The notes: generated by a model from the letters alone, not told the origin. Positions 7,350 to 15,077 are shown, counted from the stretch's first letter. The stretch is 35,219 nucleotides of DNA from Candidatus Coproplasma excrementipullorum (GCA_018714165.1 DVNU01000035.1:1-35219); one strand, 5' to 3'. A program made the numbers and translations.

Positions 7350-7769
7350 ATGAAAGATAAAAACTGCGGATATTGCATGCGCGGCGAACTTCTGGAAAAA
7401 TTCGGCATCTATATATGCGATCTGGAAGTTTCAACGCTCATTCTCTTTAAAGAACAGTCCAAGCGCGGCAGATGCATAGTCGCGTACAAAGACCACGTGA
7501 GCGAAATTGTGGACATCTCCGACGAGGAGAGGAATAAATTTTTTGCCGACGTAAACCGCGCGGCAAAGGCCATTCACAAGGTATTCAAGCCGAACAAGCT
7601 CAACTACGGCGCCTATGGCGACACGGGATGCCATCTGCACATTCACCTGTGCCCCAAGTATAAAGACGGTGACGAATGGGGCGGAACGTTTACGATGAAT
7701 CCCGGTAAGGTTTTCCTTACCGATGAGGAATATGCGCAGATGATTGAGCAGATCAAGGCAGCGCTGTAA
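7350..7769 (+). CDS. HIT family nucleotide hydrolase/transferase
   Basis: 139 residues from ATG 7350, supported by AGGGGG six bases upstream; the frame opens earlier but upstream of the promoter's start point. HIT proteins cleave or transfer nucleoside monophosphates from dinucleotides or nucleotide adducts. The histidine triad HLHIHL is at residues 95-100, with His95, His97 and His99. CGYC near the N terminus (6-9) is the half zinc site found in many bacterial HIT proteins. The partner motif KDHVSEIVDIS is also typical. It is the first gene of a probable two-gene unit (51-nt gap to the next). Substrate not determinable. Confidence 0.88.
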   Translation: MKDKNCGYCMRGELLEKFGIYICDLEVSTLILFKEQSKRGRCIVAYKDHVSEIVDISDEERNKFFADVNRAAKAIHKVFKPNKLNYGAYGDTGCHLHIHLCPKYKDGDEWGGTFTMNPGKVFLTDEEYAQMIEQIKAAL

Positions 7770-7820
7770 CAAAATAAGCTTAAGTAATTTTTATTATTTG
7801 ATAACGGAGGAAATCAGCCA

Positions 7821-9050
7821 ATGGCACATAACGTTATTGCGGAGGCAAAGCGCTGTTTAAACTGCAAAAAGCCTCTGTGCAGACAGGGATGCCCCATCAA
7901 TACGGACATACCCAACTTTATTTCTACATTTTTAAAGGGCGACATCGAGGCCGCGGGCAAAATGCTGTTCGACAATAACCCGCTCTCCGTAGTATGCTCG
8001 ATCGTGTGCAATCACGGCAACCAGTGTCAGGGACACTGTGTGCGCGGACTCAAAGGCGAACCCGTGGAAATTTCGACGATCGAAAACTACATCTCCGAGC
8101 GCTATCTGGACAGTCTGGTGCTTGAGCGCCAGCCTTCAAACGGCATTAAGGTTGCAGTTATCGGTTCGGGTCCCGCGGGCATAACTATATCTATCAAGCT
8201 CGCCCAGCTGGGATATGACGTGACCGTGTTCGAGAGCAAGACGGACATAGGCGGCGTGCTACGCTACGGCATACCCGACTTCCGCCTGCCGCACGCGATT
8301 ATCGACAGGTACAAGCAAATAATGTTGCACCTTGGCATAAAGATAAGGCTTAACGTGACGATAGGCAAGGCCTTCGGCATAGAGGAGCTGTTCCGCGACG
8401 GATTCAAGGCCATATCCATAGGCACGGGCGTAACCTGGCCGATAGCCCTGAACATCAAGGGCGAAACGCTGGGCCACGTGCACTACGGCGTACACTTTTT
8501 GGAGAGACCCGAAGGCTACGAGCTGGGCAAGAGCGTAATTGTAATCGGCGCGGGCAACGTGGCCATGGACGTGGCGAGAACGGCGCTCCGCCGCGGCGTG
8601 CGCGACGTAAAAATCGTTGTGCGCTCCGACCGCTACACCGCAAGCGAAGAGGAAAAGGAATACGCCGAGATCGAGGGCGCGCAGTTCATCTTCAACAAGG
8701 CGCCCATAGAGATAACCGACGAGGGCGTAATTTTTGCCGACACCGTCTGCGACGAAAACCACAAGGTCATATCCGTCTCCAAAGAGACAGAGTTGATGAA
8801 GGCCGACACGGTTATGATTTGCGTTTCGCAGAGGCCCTCCAACCTCATCCTCACCAACACACAGGGACTGGAGACCAACGATCGCGGCCTGGCCAAGATA
8901 GACAGCCAGACGGGAGAGACGACCCGTCCCGGCGTGTTTGCTTCGGGCGACGTCGTCAAGGGCGCAAAGACGGTTGTTGAGGCCGTTGAACAGTCCAAGC
9001 GCGTGGCGTTTGCAATGCACGAATATCTGCAGAGCCTGCCCAAAGAATAA
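7821..9050 (+). CDS. GltD-like NAD(P)H-dependent flavin/Fe-S oxidoreductase
   Basis: 409 residues; site CGGAGG. It resembles the glutamate synthase small (beta) subunit and its relatives such as the NfnB or PreT type. N-terminal Cys clusters C12, C15, C20, C24 and C59, C63, C69, C73 fit two [4Fe-4S] centres. The FAD-binding motif GSGPAG is at 115-120, the NAD(P)-binding motif GAGNVAMD at 243-250, and the C-terminal FAD contact is GVFASGDVVKGAKTVVEAV. It would pass electrons from NAD(P)H via FAD and Fe-S to a partner. No GltB or other catalytic partner is adjacent, so it may act alone or with an unlinked subunit. 409 residues is slightly short compared with usual GltD (about 450-490). Confidence 0.85.
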   Translation: MAHNVIAEAKRCLNCKKPLCRQGCPINTDIPNFISTFLKGDIEAAGKMLFDNNPLSVVCSIVCNHGNQCQGHCVRGLKGEPVEISTIENYISERYLDSLVLERQPSNGIKVAVIGSGPAGITISIKLAQLGYDVTVFESKTDIGGVLRYGIPDFRLPHAIIDRYKQIMLHLGIKIRLNVTIGKAFGIEELFRDGFKAISIGTGVTWPIALNIKGETLGHVHYGVHFLERPEGYELGKSVIVIGAGNVAMDVARTALRRGVRDVKIVVRSDRYTASEEEKEYAEIEGAQFIFNKAPIEITDEGVIFADTVCDENHKVISVSKETELMKADTVMICVSQRPSNLILTNTQGLETNDRGLAKIDSQTGETTRPGVFASGDVVKGAKTVVEAVEQSKRVAFAMHEYLQSLPKE

Positions 9051-9071
9051 TATGTTGCTGAATATAAAATA

Positions 9072-9110
9072 ATGAGGGGCGAGCCCGTAGGGCTCGCCCC
9101 TCATATATTT
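9072..9110. terminator. Bidirectional terminator
   Basis: 15-bp perfect stem (9072-9086 with 9090-9104), 3-nt loop, A/T tails on both sides. It is shared by the convergent units ending at 9050 (plus) and 9134 (minus). Confidence 0.9.
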
Positions 9111-9133
9111 CTGCATTATTAATATTACAAAAC

Positions 9134-9448
9134 TCAATCGTCGCCCTCGTCGAGCGCCTCTATGTAGAAGCTTACGGGTCGGAAGCCGTCGTTGCAACTT
9201 ATCATAGCAGAACGTGGATTTTTCATCCAGCCGTCAAAGAAATTGCCGCCGCCGGCCATAAGCTCCTTTACAAAATACTCCATGCTCTCCCACGCGCTCC
9301 GGCACAGCCCGTCGGGGCGTTTGCCGCCGACCGAAACAAAGCTGTCGCCCACCGACACATCGCAAGCGTGTTCGATGGGATTTTCGTACTTTTCTATCAG
9401 ATCGTCGTGCCGCGCGGCTTTAACCGCCGTTATCCTGACCTTTTTCAT
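9134..9448 (-). CDS. TIGR04076 family protein
   Basis: 104 residues; start preceded by GAGGCGCGGA. Small cytoplasmic protein of unknown function seen in many anaerobes. Family pattern: MKKVRITAVKA, then DLIEKY, a central Cys (HACDV), VGDSFVS, GLCRSAWESMEYFVKELMAGG, and the C-terminal CNDGFRPVSFYIEAL. It begins 60 nt after the stop of the P-type ATPase gene on the same strand with no terminator between, so the two are probably co-transcribed. Role unknown. Confidence 0.8.
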   Translation of the reverse strand: MKKVRITAVKAARHDDLIEKYENPIEHACDVSVGDSFVSVGGKRPDGLCRSAWESMEYFVKELMAGGGNFFDGWMKNPRSAMISCNDGFRPVSFYIEALDEGDD

Positions 9449-9508
9449 TCCGCGCCTCTGCGATTGGGCGGTGCATATGCGCCGTCCAAATACATTTTTA
9501 TATCAATT

Positions 9509-12175
9509 TTATCTGTAACTTACACGCGTCTTTTCGATATTGCGCGACTTGATTGCATCCCACAGCTTGCCGTATTCGGCCACTATTATGGGCACCAGGG
9601 ACAGGCCTATGGTTATCAGCCACTGCTGCCAGCTGAGGGCTGTCATCTCCAGCGCTTCGGCTATGGGAGTTATGGCCGCAATCAGCGCGAATACGATTAT
9701 CATAACCGCACAGCTGATGTACAGCTGGGGGTTGTCCTTTACCTTGTACTTATACAACATCGAGCGCGAGCGCACGGTGAGCACGTGCAGAATGGACGTC
9801 CAGCCCGTGATGAGGAAGGCCATCGTTCTGCCTGCCGCAAGAGAATTTTCGCCGCCGCCGAAATCGACGTGCATACCGATGTAGTAGCCCACAAGCGTCA
9901 CCGCCGCAAAGGCGAAGATCTGCTGAATAATTACCTCCATCAGTCCGCCGCCGAAGAAGGATTCGTTGCGGGCGATGGGTTTTCGCTTCATTATGCGCTT
10001 ATCGGACTCCTCTTTGGAGAGCGCCAGGCCGGGGATACCGTCTCCCAGCACGTTGATTATGAGCAGCATTATGGGAGTTAAGGGTAGTTCCCAGTTTATG
10101 AACTGCGCAAACAGCATAACGACAATTTCCGAAATGTTGCACACGAGCAGGAAATAAACGAGCTTTCTGATATTTGAAAAGATATTCCTGCCCTCGCCGA
10201 CGGCCTCGATTATGGTGGAGAACTTGTCGTCGGTCAAAATCATCTTGGCGGCGCTCTTGGAAACTTCGGTGCCGTTTATGCCCATTGCCACGCCGACGTC
10301 CGCCGCCTTTAAGGCGGGCGCGTCGTTTACGCCGTCGCCCGTCATGGCTACGACTTCGCCGCGCGACTGCCAGGCCTTGACTATGCGTATCTTGTCCTCC
10401 GGCGACACGCGCGCGTAGACCGAATAGAACTCTATGGAGTCGTTCAGCTCCTCATCTGTCAGTTTTGAAAGCTCCTGACCGGTGATTACGCCCTCGCCCG
10501 CGGCGATTATGCCCAGCTCTCTGGCTATAGCAGCCGCAGTTGCGGCGTGGTCTCCCGTTATCATTATGGTGCGTATGCCCGCCGCCTTGGCCTTGGCGAT
10601 GGCCGCGGCCGCTTCGGGACGGGGCGGGTCGATAATGCCCACAAAGCCTGCAAATGTCTGCCCGCTCTCCAGTTCGGATATGTCGGCAGGGAGCCTGTCG
10701 ATGAGCTTGTACGACAGCGAAATGACGCGGAGCGCGTCCGAGGCAAAGCTGTCGTGCGTGTCGGTGAGCGGCTTCATATAGTTTAAATCACTTCTGTCAA
10801 AGGGCAGACGGTCGAAGGCGCCCTTGGTCAGAACAAGGTAGCCGCCCTCCTCATTTTTATAGACGGCCGTCATCATCTTGCGGGCCGAAGAGAAGGGAAT
10901 TTCGGCAACCTTTTCGTAACTTTTCTGAAGGGCGGGGTAATCTATGCCCTTGTTGAGTGCGAGGCGCACTATTGCGCTCTCGGTGGGGTCGCCGAATATC
11001 TTTAAGGAGCCGTCGTCGTCCGTGCCCACGGTCGCCACGCAGGCCAGACACAGCTTTTCAAGAAAGTCCATCTGACCGTCGGTGAAGTTGGCCTCCTCCG
11101 ACACGGGTTCGCCGCCGTATACCCACAGCCGCTTTACCGTCATCTTGTTCATCGTCAGCGTGCCCGTCTTGTCCGAACAGATTACAGACGTAGAGCCCAG
11201 CGTTTCGACGGCCTGCATCTGGCGGACAAGCGCGTTTTTGGAGGCCATCTTTTTGGCGCCCTGCGCAAGTATGAGGGTGACTATGAGCGAAAGCGTTTCA
11301 GGCACGGCCGCCACGGCCAGCGTTACGGCGATCATGATCATGTGCATCAGCTCGTGTTTGTAGACAAAGAACCCGACGACGAACATAATAATTGCCGACA
11401 TTATTGCCAGGCCGCTTATGACCTTGCCCACCTTGTCGAGGCGCATCTGAAGGGTGGTCTTTTGCTGTTTGGTCTCGGTGAGGAAGCGCGCGATCTTGCC
11501 TATCTCGGTGTCCATGCCCGTGCCCGTAACTATGGCCGAGGCGTTGCCGGCCGTGACAAGACAGCCTGAGAACACGCAGTTGGCCCTGTCGCCCAAAGGC
11601 ACTTCGCCGTCGAATACGGCCGAGGCGTCCTTTTCGGCGGGCACGCTCTCGCCCGTGAGCGACGATTCGTCCACGGCCAGGCTCTCACTGCGTATCAGCC
11701 GCGCGTCCGCGGGGACGAGATCGCCCGTCTTGAGCAGTATAATGTCGCCGGGGACGAGCTCTTCGGGGTTGAGTTCCTGCACGTTGCCGCCGCGTATGAC
11801 GCGGCATATGGGCGAGGCAAGCGACGAGAGAGCGTCCAAGGCGTTTTCGGCCGAGCGCTCCTGCGTGACCGCAAGAATGACGTTCATTATTATAATGACG
11901 ATGATTACAAGCGGCTCGATGAGGCTCTGGGGGCCCTCCCATTCGAGAATGGACATCACCAGGCTGAGCACGGCAGCTATTATAAGGATAATAGTCGAAA
12001 CGTCCTTCAGCTGGCCGAGTATCTGGCTTAAAAGGCTCCTCTTCTTCTGTTTTTCGAAGGCATTGCGCCCGTACTTTTCAAGGCGCTCGGCGGCCTCGGC
12101 CGAAGCAAGGCCTGCAGCGACGTCCACGCCCTGTTCCTGAGCTGTGAGCTCAGCCGACTTGAGGTAATTTTCCAT
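9509..12175 (-). CDS. Cation-transporting P-type ATPase (P2 type, probably Ca2+ export)
   Basis: 888 residues, start behind AGAGGA. ATP-driven export across the cell membrane. Motifs in order: TGES (174-177, actuator), M4 VPETLS (291-296), phosphorylation site DKTGTLT with Asp335, KGA (451-453) in the nucleotide domain, TGD (540-542), TGDGVNDAP (612-620). Ca-pump ligands in M5 (NISEI, 680-684) and M6 (N708 and D712 in NVLGDG) are present, but the usual M4 PEGLP or PEALP is PETLS and the M6 Thr position is Gly, so ion preference is uncertain. It has its own promoter (12233-12261) and is probably co-transcribed with the TIGR04076 gene. Confidence 0.93.
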   Translation of the reverse strand: MENYLKSAELTAQEQGVDVAAGLASAEAAERLEKYGRNAFEKQKKRSLLSQILGQLKDVSTIILIIAAVLSLVMSILEWEGPQSLIEPLVIIVIIIMNVILAVTQERSAENALDALSSLASPICRVIRGGNVQELNPEELVPGDIILLKTGDLVPADARLIRSESLAVDESSLTGESVPAEKDASAVFDGEVPLGDRANCVFSGCLVTAGNASAIVTGTGMDTEIGKIARFLTETKQQKTTLQMRLDKVGKVISGLAIMSAIIMFVVGFFVYKHELMHMIMIAVTLAVAAVPETLSLIVTLILAQGAKKMASKNALVRQMQAVETLGSTSVICSDKTGTLTMNKMTVKRLWVYGGEPVSEEANFTDGQMDFLEKLCLACVATVGTDDDGSLKIFGDPTESAIVRLALNKGIDYPALQKSYEKVAEIPFSSARKMMTAVYKNEEGGYLVLTKGAFDRLPFDRSDLNYMKPLTDTHDSFASDALRVISLSYKLIDRLPADISELESGQTFAGFVGIIDPPRPEAAAAIAKAKAAGIRTIMITGDHAATAAAIARELGIIAAGEGVITGQELSKLTDEELNDSIEFYSVYARVSPEDKIRIVKAWQSRGEVVAMTGDGVNDAPALKAADVGVAMGINGTEVSKSAAKMILTDDKFSTIIEAVGEGRNIFSNIRKLVYFLLVCNISEIVVMLFAQFINWELPLTPIMLLIINVLGDGIPGLALSKEESDKRIMKRKPIARNESFFGGGLMEVIIQQIFAFAAVTLVGYYIGMHVDFGGGENSLAAGRTMAFLITGWTSILHVLTVRSRSMLYKYKVKDNPQLYISCAVMIIVFALIAAITPIAEALEMTALSWQQWLITIGLSLVPIIVAEYGKLWDAIKSRNIEKTRVSYR

Positions 12176-12232
12176 CGGTATCCTCTTTTAATCTAATAAT
12201 TTTATATATCGCAACTGTAATAGTTTTACCAT

Positions 12233-12261
12233 ATTATACACGACAGCGCGTCTGTTTTCAA
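12233..12261 (-). promoter_or_regulatory. Promoter of the P-type ATPase gene
   Basis: Minus strand: TTGAAA (12261-12256), 17-bp spacer, TATAAT (12238-12233). Confidence 0.75.
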
Positions 12262-12335
12262 GAGCAAATCCAAAATTTAACCTGATATTCACGCCAAAGC
12301 AGCCCTTTTGCCGCGCTATCTGCGCCATAAGGCCT

Positions 12336-13205
12336 TTAAAACTGCCTGTTCATACAGATGTCCAGCGCCCTCTTCTGCGCGGGCGAAAACTTTTTGCCCC
12401 GTCTCCACACGGCAAACCACGTGCGCCGCAAATCGAGGTCAACCAGAGCTATTTCGCGCAATTGCCCCCGCAATATGTGCCGTTCAACGAGGGCGAAGGG
12501 CAGAACGGCGACGCCCAGCCCCTCCTCTGCCGCGGCAATAAGCGCGCTGTTGCTCGACGACTGGACGACGGGCGAACAGGACAGCCCTCGCTCCGAAAAT
12601 CTGGAATCGAGCAGATCGCGCGAGGCGCTGCCCCTGAGTCGCAAAAGAAGGGGCAGTTTTACCAGCGAAGCGCCGTCGGCGCTCTGCGGAAGGGGCGCCG
12701 ACGGCGCACACACGGCGGCCAGCCTGTCGCTCCCCCACTCCTTTGCCTCTATATCGCCGGAAATGCTCCCCTCAACTATGGCAAAGTCCAGCCCGCCGCC
12801 AGAAATTTCGGATACGATTGCGGCCGTGCTGTCTACCAACGCGCGGCATTCAACTCCCTCAATATGTGATTGAATGGCGCATATCAGGCGGGGAACGACA
12901 ATTTTACCCGCCGTCATTGATGCGCCTATGCGCACCGACGGAGTGGCCCGCGCCGCAGTTGCGGCGGCCTCGAACGAGTCAAATTCCGCCACGACTTCCG
13001 CCGCCTTTGCCTTGAGCTTTTCGCCTTCGGGCGTTAAAATGAGTTTGCGCCCCACGCGCTCAAAGAGCTGAACGCCGTAGTAGCCCTCCAGCTCGGCTAT
13101 GGCCTGGCTGACGGAGGGCTGGGCCACGCATAAATTTTGCGCCGCCCGCGTCACCCCGCCCTGACGGCAGACTTCCAGAAAGGTTCTTATGTGCCTGATT
13201 GTCAT
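12336..13205 (-). CDS. LysR family transcriptional regulator
   Basis: 289 residues, standard LTTR length. N-terminal winged helix-turn-helix (residues 1-60, with GGVTRAAQNLCVAQPSVSQAIAELE cut across two halves of the motif), then a linker helix and a periplasmic-binding-protein-like effector domain (from about 90). It is divergent from the chromate transporter pair, with overlapping promoters in the 85-bp gap, the classic arrangement for an LTTR controlling its neighbour. Effector unknown. No clear terminator is seen at its 3' end. Confidence 0.92.
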   Translation of the reverse strand: MTIRHIRTFLEVCRQGGVTRAAQNLCVAQPSVSQAIAELEGYYGVQLFERVGRKLILTPEGEKLKAKAAEVVAEFDSFEAAATAARATPSVRIGASMTAGKIVVPRLICAIQSHIEGVECRALVDSTAAIVSEISGGGLDFAIVEGSISGDIEAKEWGSDRLAAVCAPSAPLPQSADGASLVKLPLLLRLRGSASRDLLDSRFSERGLSCSPVVQSSSNSALIAAAEEGLGVAVLPFALVERHILRGQLREIALVDLDLRRTWFAVWRRGKKFSPAQKRALDICMNRQF

Positions 13206-13231
13206 AGCTGAATACCTATGTTTTTTATTAA

Positions 13232-13260
13232 ATTATAATATTTTACATATACTTTGTCAA
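13232..13260 (-). promoter_or_regulatory. Promoter of the LysR regulator
   Basis: Full consensus on the minus strand: TTGACA (13260-13255), 17-bp spacer, TATAAT (13237-13232). It overlaps the divergent chromate transporter promoter, so binding by the regulator could control both. Confidence 0.85.
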
Positions 13261-13270
13261 GGTGTATAAT
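13242..13270 (+). promoter_or_regulatory. Promoter of the chromate transporter pair
   Basis: TTTACA, 17-bp spacer, TATAAT, 20 nt before the start codon at 13291. Confidence 0.75.
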
Positions 13271-13290
13271 GACAATCGCAAGGAGGCCGT

Positions 13291-14001
13291 ATGAAAAAAT
13301 TGAAGATGTGCGCCCGACTGTTTTTTACTATGCTCAAAATCGGGCTGTTCACGTTCGGCGGGGGATATGCTATGATCACCCTGCTTGAGAACGAGTTTGT
13401 GACAAAGCACAGGTGGCTGGAAAACGACGAATTTGTAAACATTGTGGCGATAGCAGAGTCCACGCCCGGCCCTATAGCCATTAATTCGGCAACATATGTG
13501 GGCTACAAGCTGGCGGGGTTCTGGGGCTCGCTGGCCGCCACAGTCGCCGTGTGCATACCGTCGTTTGTAATCATATACTTAATATCGCTGTTCTTTGAGG
13601 CGTTTATTCAGCTTGAATACGTGGCCTACGCCTTCGAGGGCATACAGGTATGCGTGATATTTTTAATATTCAGCGCGGGAGTAAAGATGTTTTTAAAGCT
13701 GCCCAAAACGGCCTTCAACATCATAACCTTTGTAGCCGCCGCGGGTTGCATGATAACGCTGAGCGTGCTGGCGATCAGCTTTTCTTCCGTATACTATGTG
13801 CTGATAGCCGCCGCGCTCGCCCTGGCTGTGTACCTTATAACCTTTTTCCGCTCCCGCAAGAGGGGCGGCGCGGCCGACAAAGCGGCCGCGCCGCCTCCCT
13901 CCCCCTGCAACTGCAACGCTCCCTCCCCCTGTCATACTGAGCGCGGCCGAAAGATCCCGGAGCAAAGCGACGGACAGGGGAAAAAGGAGGACGGACAATG
14001 A
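13291..14001 (+). CDS. Chromate transporter family protein, first half (CHR short type)
   Basis: 236 residues; site AAGGAGG. Half-size CHR family membrane protein; such proteins work as pairs of homologous subunits. Conserved FTFGGGYAMI (about 20-30) and AESTPGPIAINSATYVGY, then about six hydrophobic segments to residue 187. The last 45 or so residues are not part of the family: they are Ala/Pro/Cys-rich and encoded by a 13-bp direct repeat (13895-13907, 13919-13931) and a short inverted-repeat element (13926-13980), so the C terminus seems extended by repeat DNA. The stop overlaps the next ATG (ATGA). In anaerobes lacking chromate exposure the true substrate is uncertain. Confidence 0.88.
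   Translation: MKKLKMCARLFFTMLKIGLFTFGGGYAMITLLENEFVTKHRWLENDEFVNIVAIAESTPGPIAINSATYVGYKLAGFWGSLAATVAVCIPSFVIIYLISLFFEAFIQLEYVAYAFEGIQVCVIFLIFSAGVKMFLKLPKTAFNIITFVAAAGCMITLSVLAISFSSVYYVLIAAALALAVYLITFFRSRKRGGAADKAAAPPPSPCNCNAPSPCHTERGRKIPEQSDGQGKKEDGQ
13926..13980. repeat. Small inverted-repeat element inside the 3' end of the first chrA gene
   Basis: cccctgtc (13926-13933) and gacagggg (13973-13980) bound a 55-bp unit containing tgtcatactgagcgcggc, similar to short dispersed repeats common in bacterial genomes. It is translated as part of the C-terminal extension of the upstream gene. Confidence 0.55.
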
Positions 14002-14120
14002 TTTACCTGACTCTATTTTTAACCTTCCTGCAAATCGGCGCTCAAGGCGAACCGTATTCCGCTTCGCTTCATACGGCGCGCCACCGCCCCTTTGCTGCTG
14101 TCAAAAGGTCAATATTATGA
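13998..14120 (+). pseudogene. Duplicated 5' end of the second chrA gene (40-codon ORF)
   Basis: Starts with the strong site AAGGAGG and ATG 13998, which overlaps the upstream stop as ATGA. The first 15 codons read MIYLTLFLTFLQIGA, the same peptide that begins the intact second chrA at 14117, but 9 of the 15 codons differ synonymously. It then runs into 25 unrelated codons (hairpin ccgtat...atacgg at 14052-14076) and stops at TGA 14118-14120, overlapping the real start again as ATGA. It looks like a leftover original start displaced by a 119-bp insertion. It may still act as a coupling ORF. Confidence 0.75.
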
Positions 14121-14692
14121 TATATTTAACCCTATTTTTAACTTTTTTGCAAATCGGTGCTGTGTCGTTCGGCGGGGGATACGGAATGATTTCGCTCATA
14201 CGCGAAGTTGTAATCTCCAACAACTGGCTGACCGAGGAGCAGTTTTTAAGCTTCATCGCCGTTGCAGAGTCCACCCCCGGCCCGCTGGCCGTAAATATGG
14301 CCACATTCATCGGTTCGTCGCAGGCGGGCATACTCGGCGCGCTGGCAGCCACGCTGGGCGTGGTGTTGCCGTCGTTTGTGATAATACTCATAATCGCCGC
14401 GCTTATAAACAACCTTTTAAAATACGCGGGCGTGAAGAGCGTGCTGAACGGTATTCAGCCGGCGATTATCGGGCTGATTATCGCCACGGCGATAACAATG
14501 TTCATAACGCAGATATTCGGCTTCACTTCGGTGGGCGACAGCTTTGCCTTCAACTGGAAGAGCCTGGTTATGTTCGCCATAATCGCCGCCATTGCGCTGG
14601 GCTGGCGGCTGTGGAAAAAGAAGACATTTTCGCCCATACTGCTCATTTTGATTTCGGGCGGGCTGGGTATACTGATGAACGTGATAGTATAA
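14117..14692 (+). CDS. Chromate transporter family protein, second half (CHR short type)
   Basis: 191 residues. Homologue of the upstream half: FGGGYGMISLIREVV, then AESTPGPLAVNMATFIGSSQAG and about six membrane segments. Paired short CHR proteins are thought to insert in opposite orientations and function together. The start has only a modest site (AAAAGG, 8-nt gap) because the strong AAGGAGG lies in front of the duplicated start at 13998. Translation may depend on re-initiation after the 40-codon ORF. It ends before a strong terminator. Confidence 0.88.
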   Translation: MIYLTLFLTFLQIGAVSFGGGYGMISLIREVVISNNWLTEEQFLSFIAVAESTPGPLAVNMATFIGSSQAGILGALAATLGVVLPSFVIILIIAALINNLLKYAGVKSVLNGIQPAIIGLIIATAITMFITQIFGFTSVGDSFAFNWKSLVMFAIIAAIALGWRLWKKKTFSPILLILISGGLGILMNVIV

Positions 14693-14699
14693 AAGAACA

Positions 14700-14740
14700 G
14701 GCGGGCGGGGCGCACAAATGTGCGCCCCGCCCGCCATAAA
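14700..14740 (+). terminator. Terminator of the chromate transporter operon
   Basis: 16-bp perfect GC stem (14700-14715 with 14720-14735), 4-nt loop, then ataaaattatt. Confidence 0.85.
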
Positions 14741-14756
14741 ATTATTGCTCAATGTC

Positions 14757-14785
14757 TTGACAACTTTTAGTAAAGCGAATATAAT
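14757..14785 (+). promoter_or_regulatory. Perfect-consensus promoter of a short RNA
   Basis: TTGACA, 17-bp spacer, TATAAT: no deviation from the sigma-A consensus. Predicted start near 14792. Confidence 0.9.
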
Positions 14786-14791
14786 ATAAAT

Positions 14792-14887
14792 AGACAAGGG
14801 CGAAACCGGTGTAGGCGGCTAGCCTGAGTTTTGAGTAATTATCAAATAACTGCCTCGTTCAGGACACCGAGGCAGTTATTTTTTTAT
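14792..14887 (+). ncRNA. Short antisense RNA (candidate type I antitoxin)
   Basis: About 95 nt from a perfect promoter to a terminator (14844-14886, stem aaataactgcctcg / cgaggcagttattt then T7). No ORF with a ribosome binding site. Its 3' half is complementary to the 3' end, stop codon and terminator of the convergent small-peptide mRNA. Its 5' end carries caagggcga (14795-14803) and ggcggctagc (14814-14823), nearly the same two blocks found at the 5' end of the opposing mRNA. Confidence 0.6.
14844..14886. terminator. Bidirectional terminator shared by two convergent small transcripts
   Basis: 14-bp stem (14844-14857 with 14868-14881). The plus side ends in T7; the minus side ends in ttatttgataatt. 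The stop codon of the 34-residue peptide lies in the stem. Confidence 0.8.
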
Positions 14888-14980
14888 ACGAATGATTATT
14901 GACGTTTGATTTATTGTTACGGAATTAATAATTCCGGCGTTTAATAAACGCAACAATATGTAAACAATGTCGTCAGTCAT
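14876..14980 (-). CDS. 34-residue hydrophobic peptide (candidate type I toxin)
   Basis: MTDDIVYILLRLLNAG and onward, ending IIIRIKK. ATG 14980 has a very strong ribosome binding site (AAGGGGGTGAT, 6-nt gap) and its own promoter (TTGACA-17-TATTAT). Acidic N terminus, hydrophobic middle, basic C terminus: the profile of small membrane-active toxins such as Fst or TxpA, although Arg and Asn interrupt the hydrophobic stretch and I cannot assign a family. The mRNA (about 15032 to 14840) has a 52-nt leader with a CAAGG-GCGA-CCTTG hairpin and converges with an antisense RNA sharing one terminator, as in the Fst par locus. Confidence 0.55.
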   Translation of the reverse strand: MTDDIVYILLRLLNAGIINSVTINQTSIIIRIKK

Positions 14981-15038
14981 ATAAATCACCCCCTTGTAAG
15001 AGAGTGCTAACCGCCAAGGTCGCCCTTGCTACAGCAAT

Positions 15039-15067
15039 ATAATACAGTAAATACAATTATTTGTCAA
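15039..15067 (-). promoter_or_regulatory. Promoter of the 34-residue peptide mRNA
   Basis: Minus strand: TTGACA (15067-15062), 17-bp spacer, TATTAT (15044-15039). Confidence 0.8.
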
Positions 15068-15077
15068 ACTATTGTTT

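Noticed and set aside
8259-9197. 312-codon minus-strand ORF
   Set aside because: Antisense to the GltD-like gene and crossing its terminator; His/Tyr/Val-rich shadow composition.
9372-9560. Terminator between the P-type ATPase and TIGR04076 genes
   Set aside because: No stem with a T tract is visible, so the two were treated as one unit.
14792-14887. Riboswitch
   Set aside because: No gene follows the terminator on the plus strand, and no known aptamer core was recognised.
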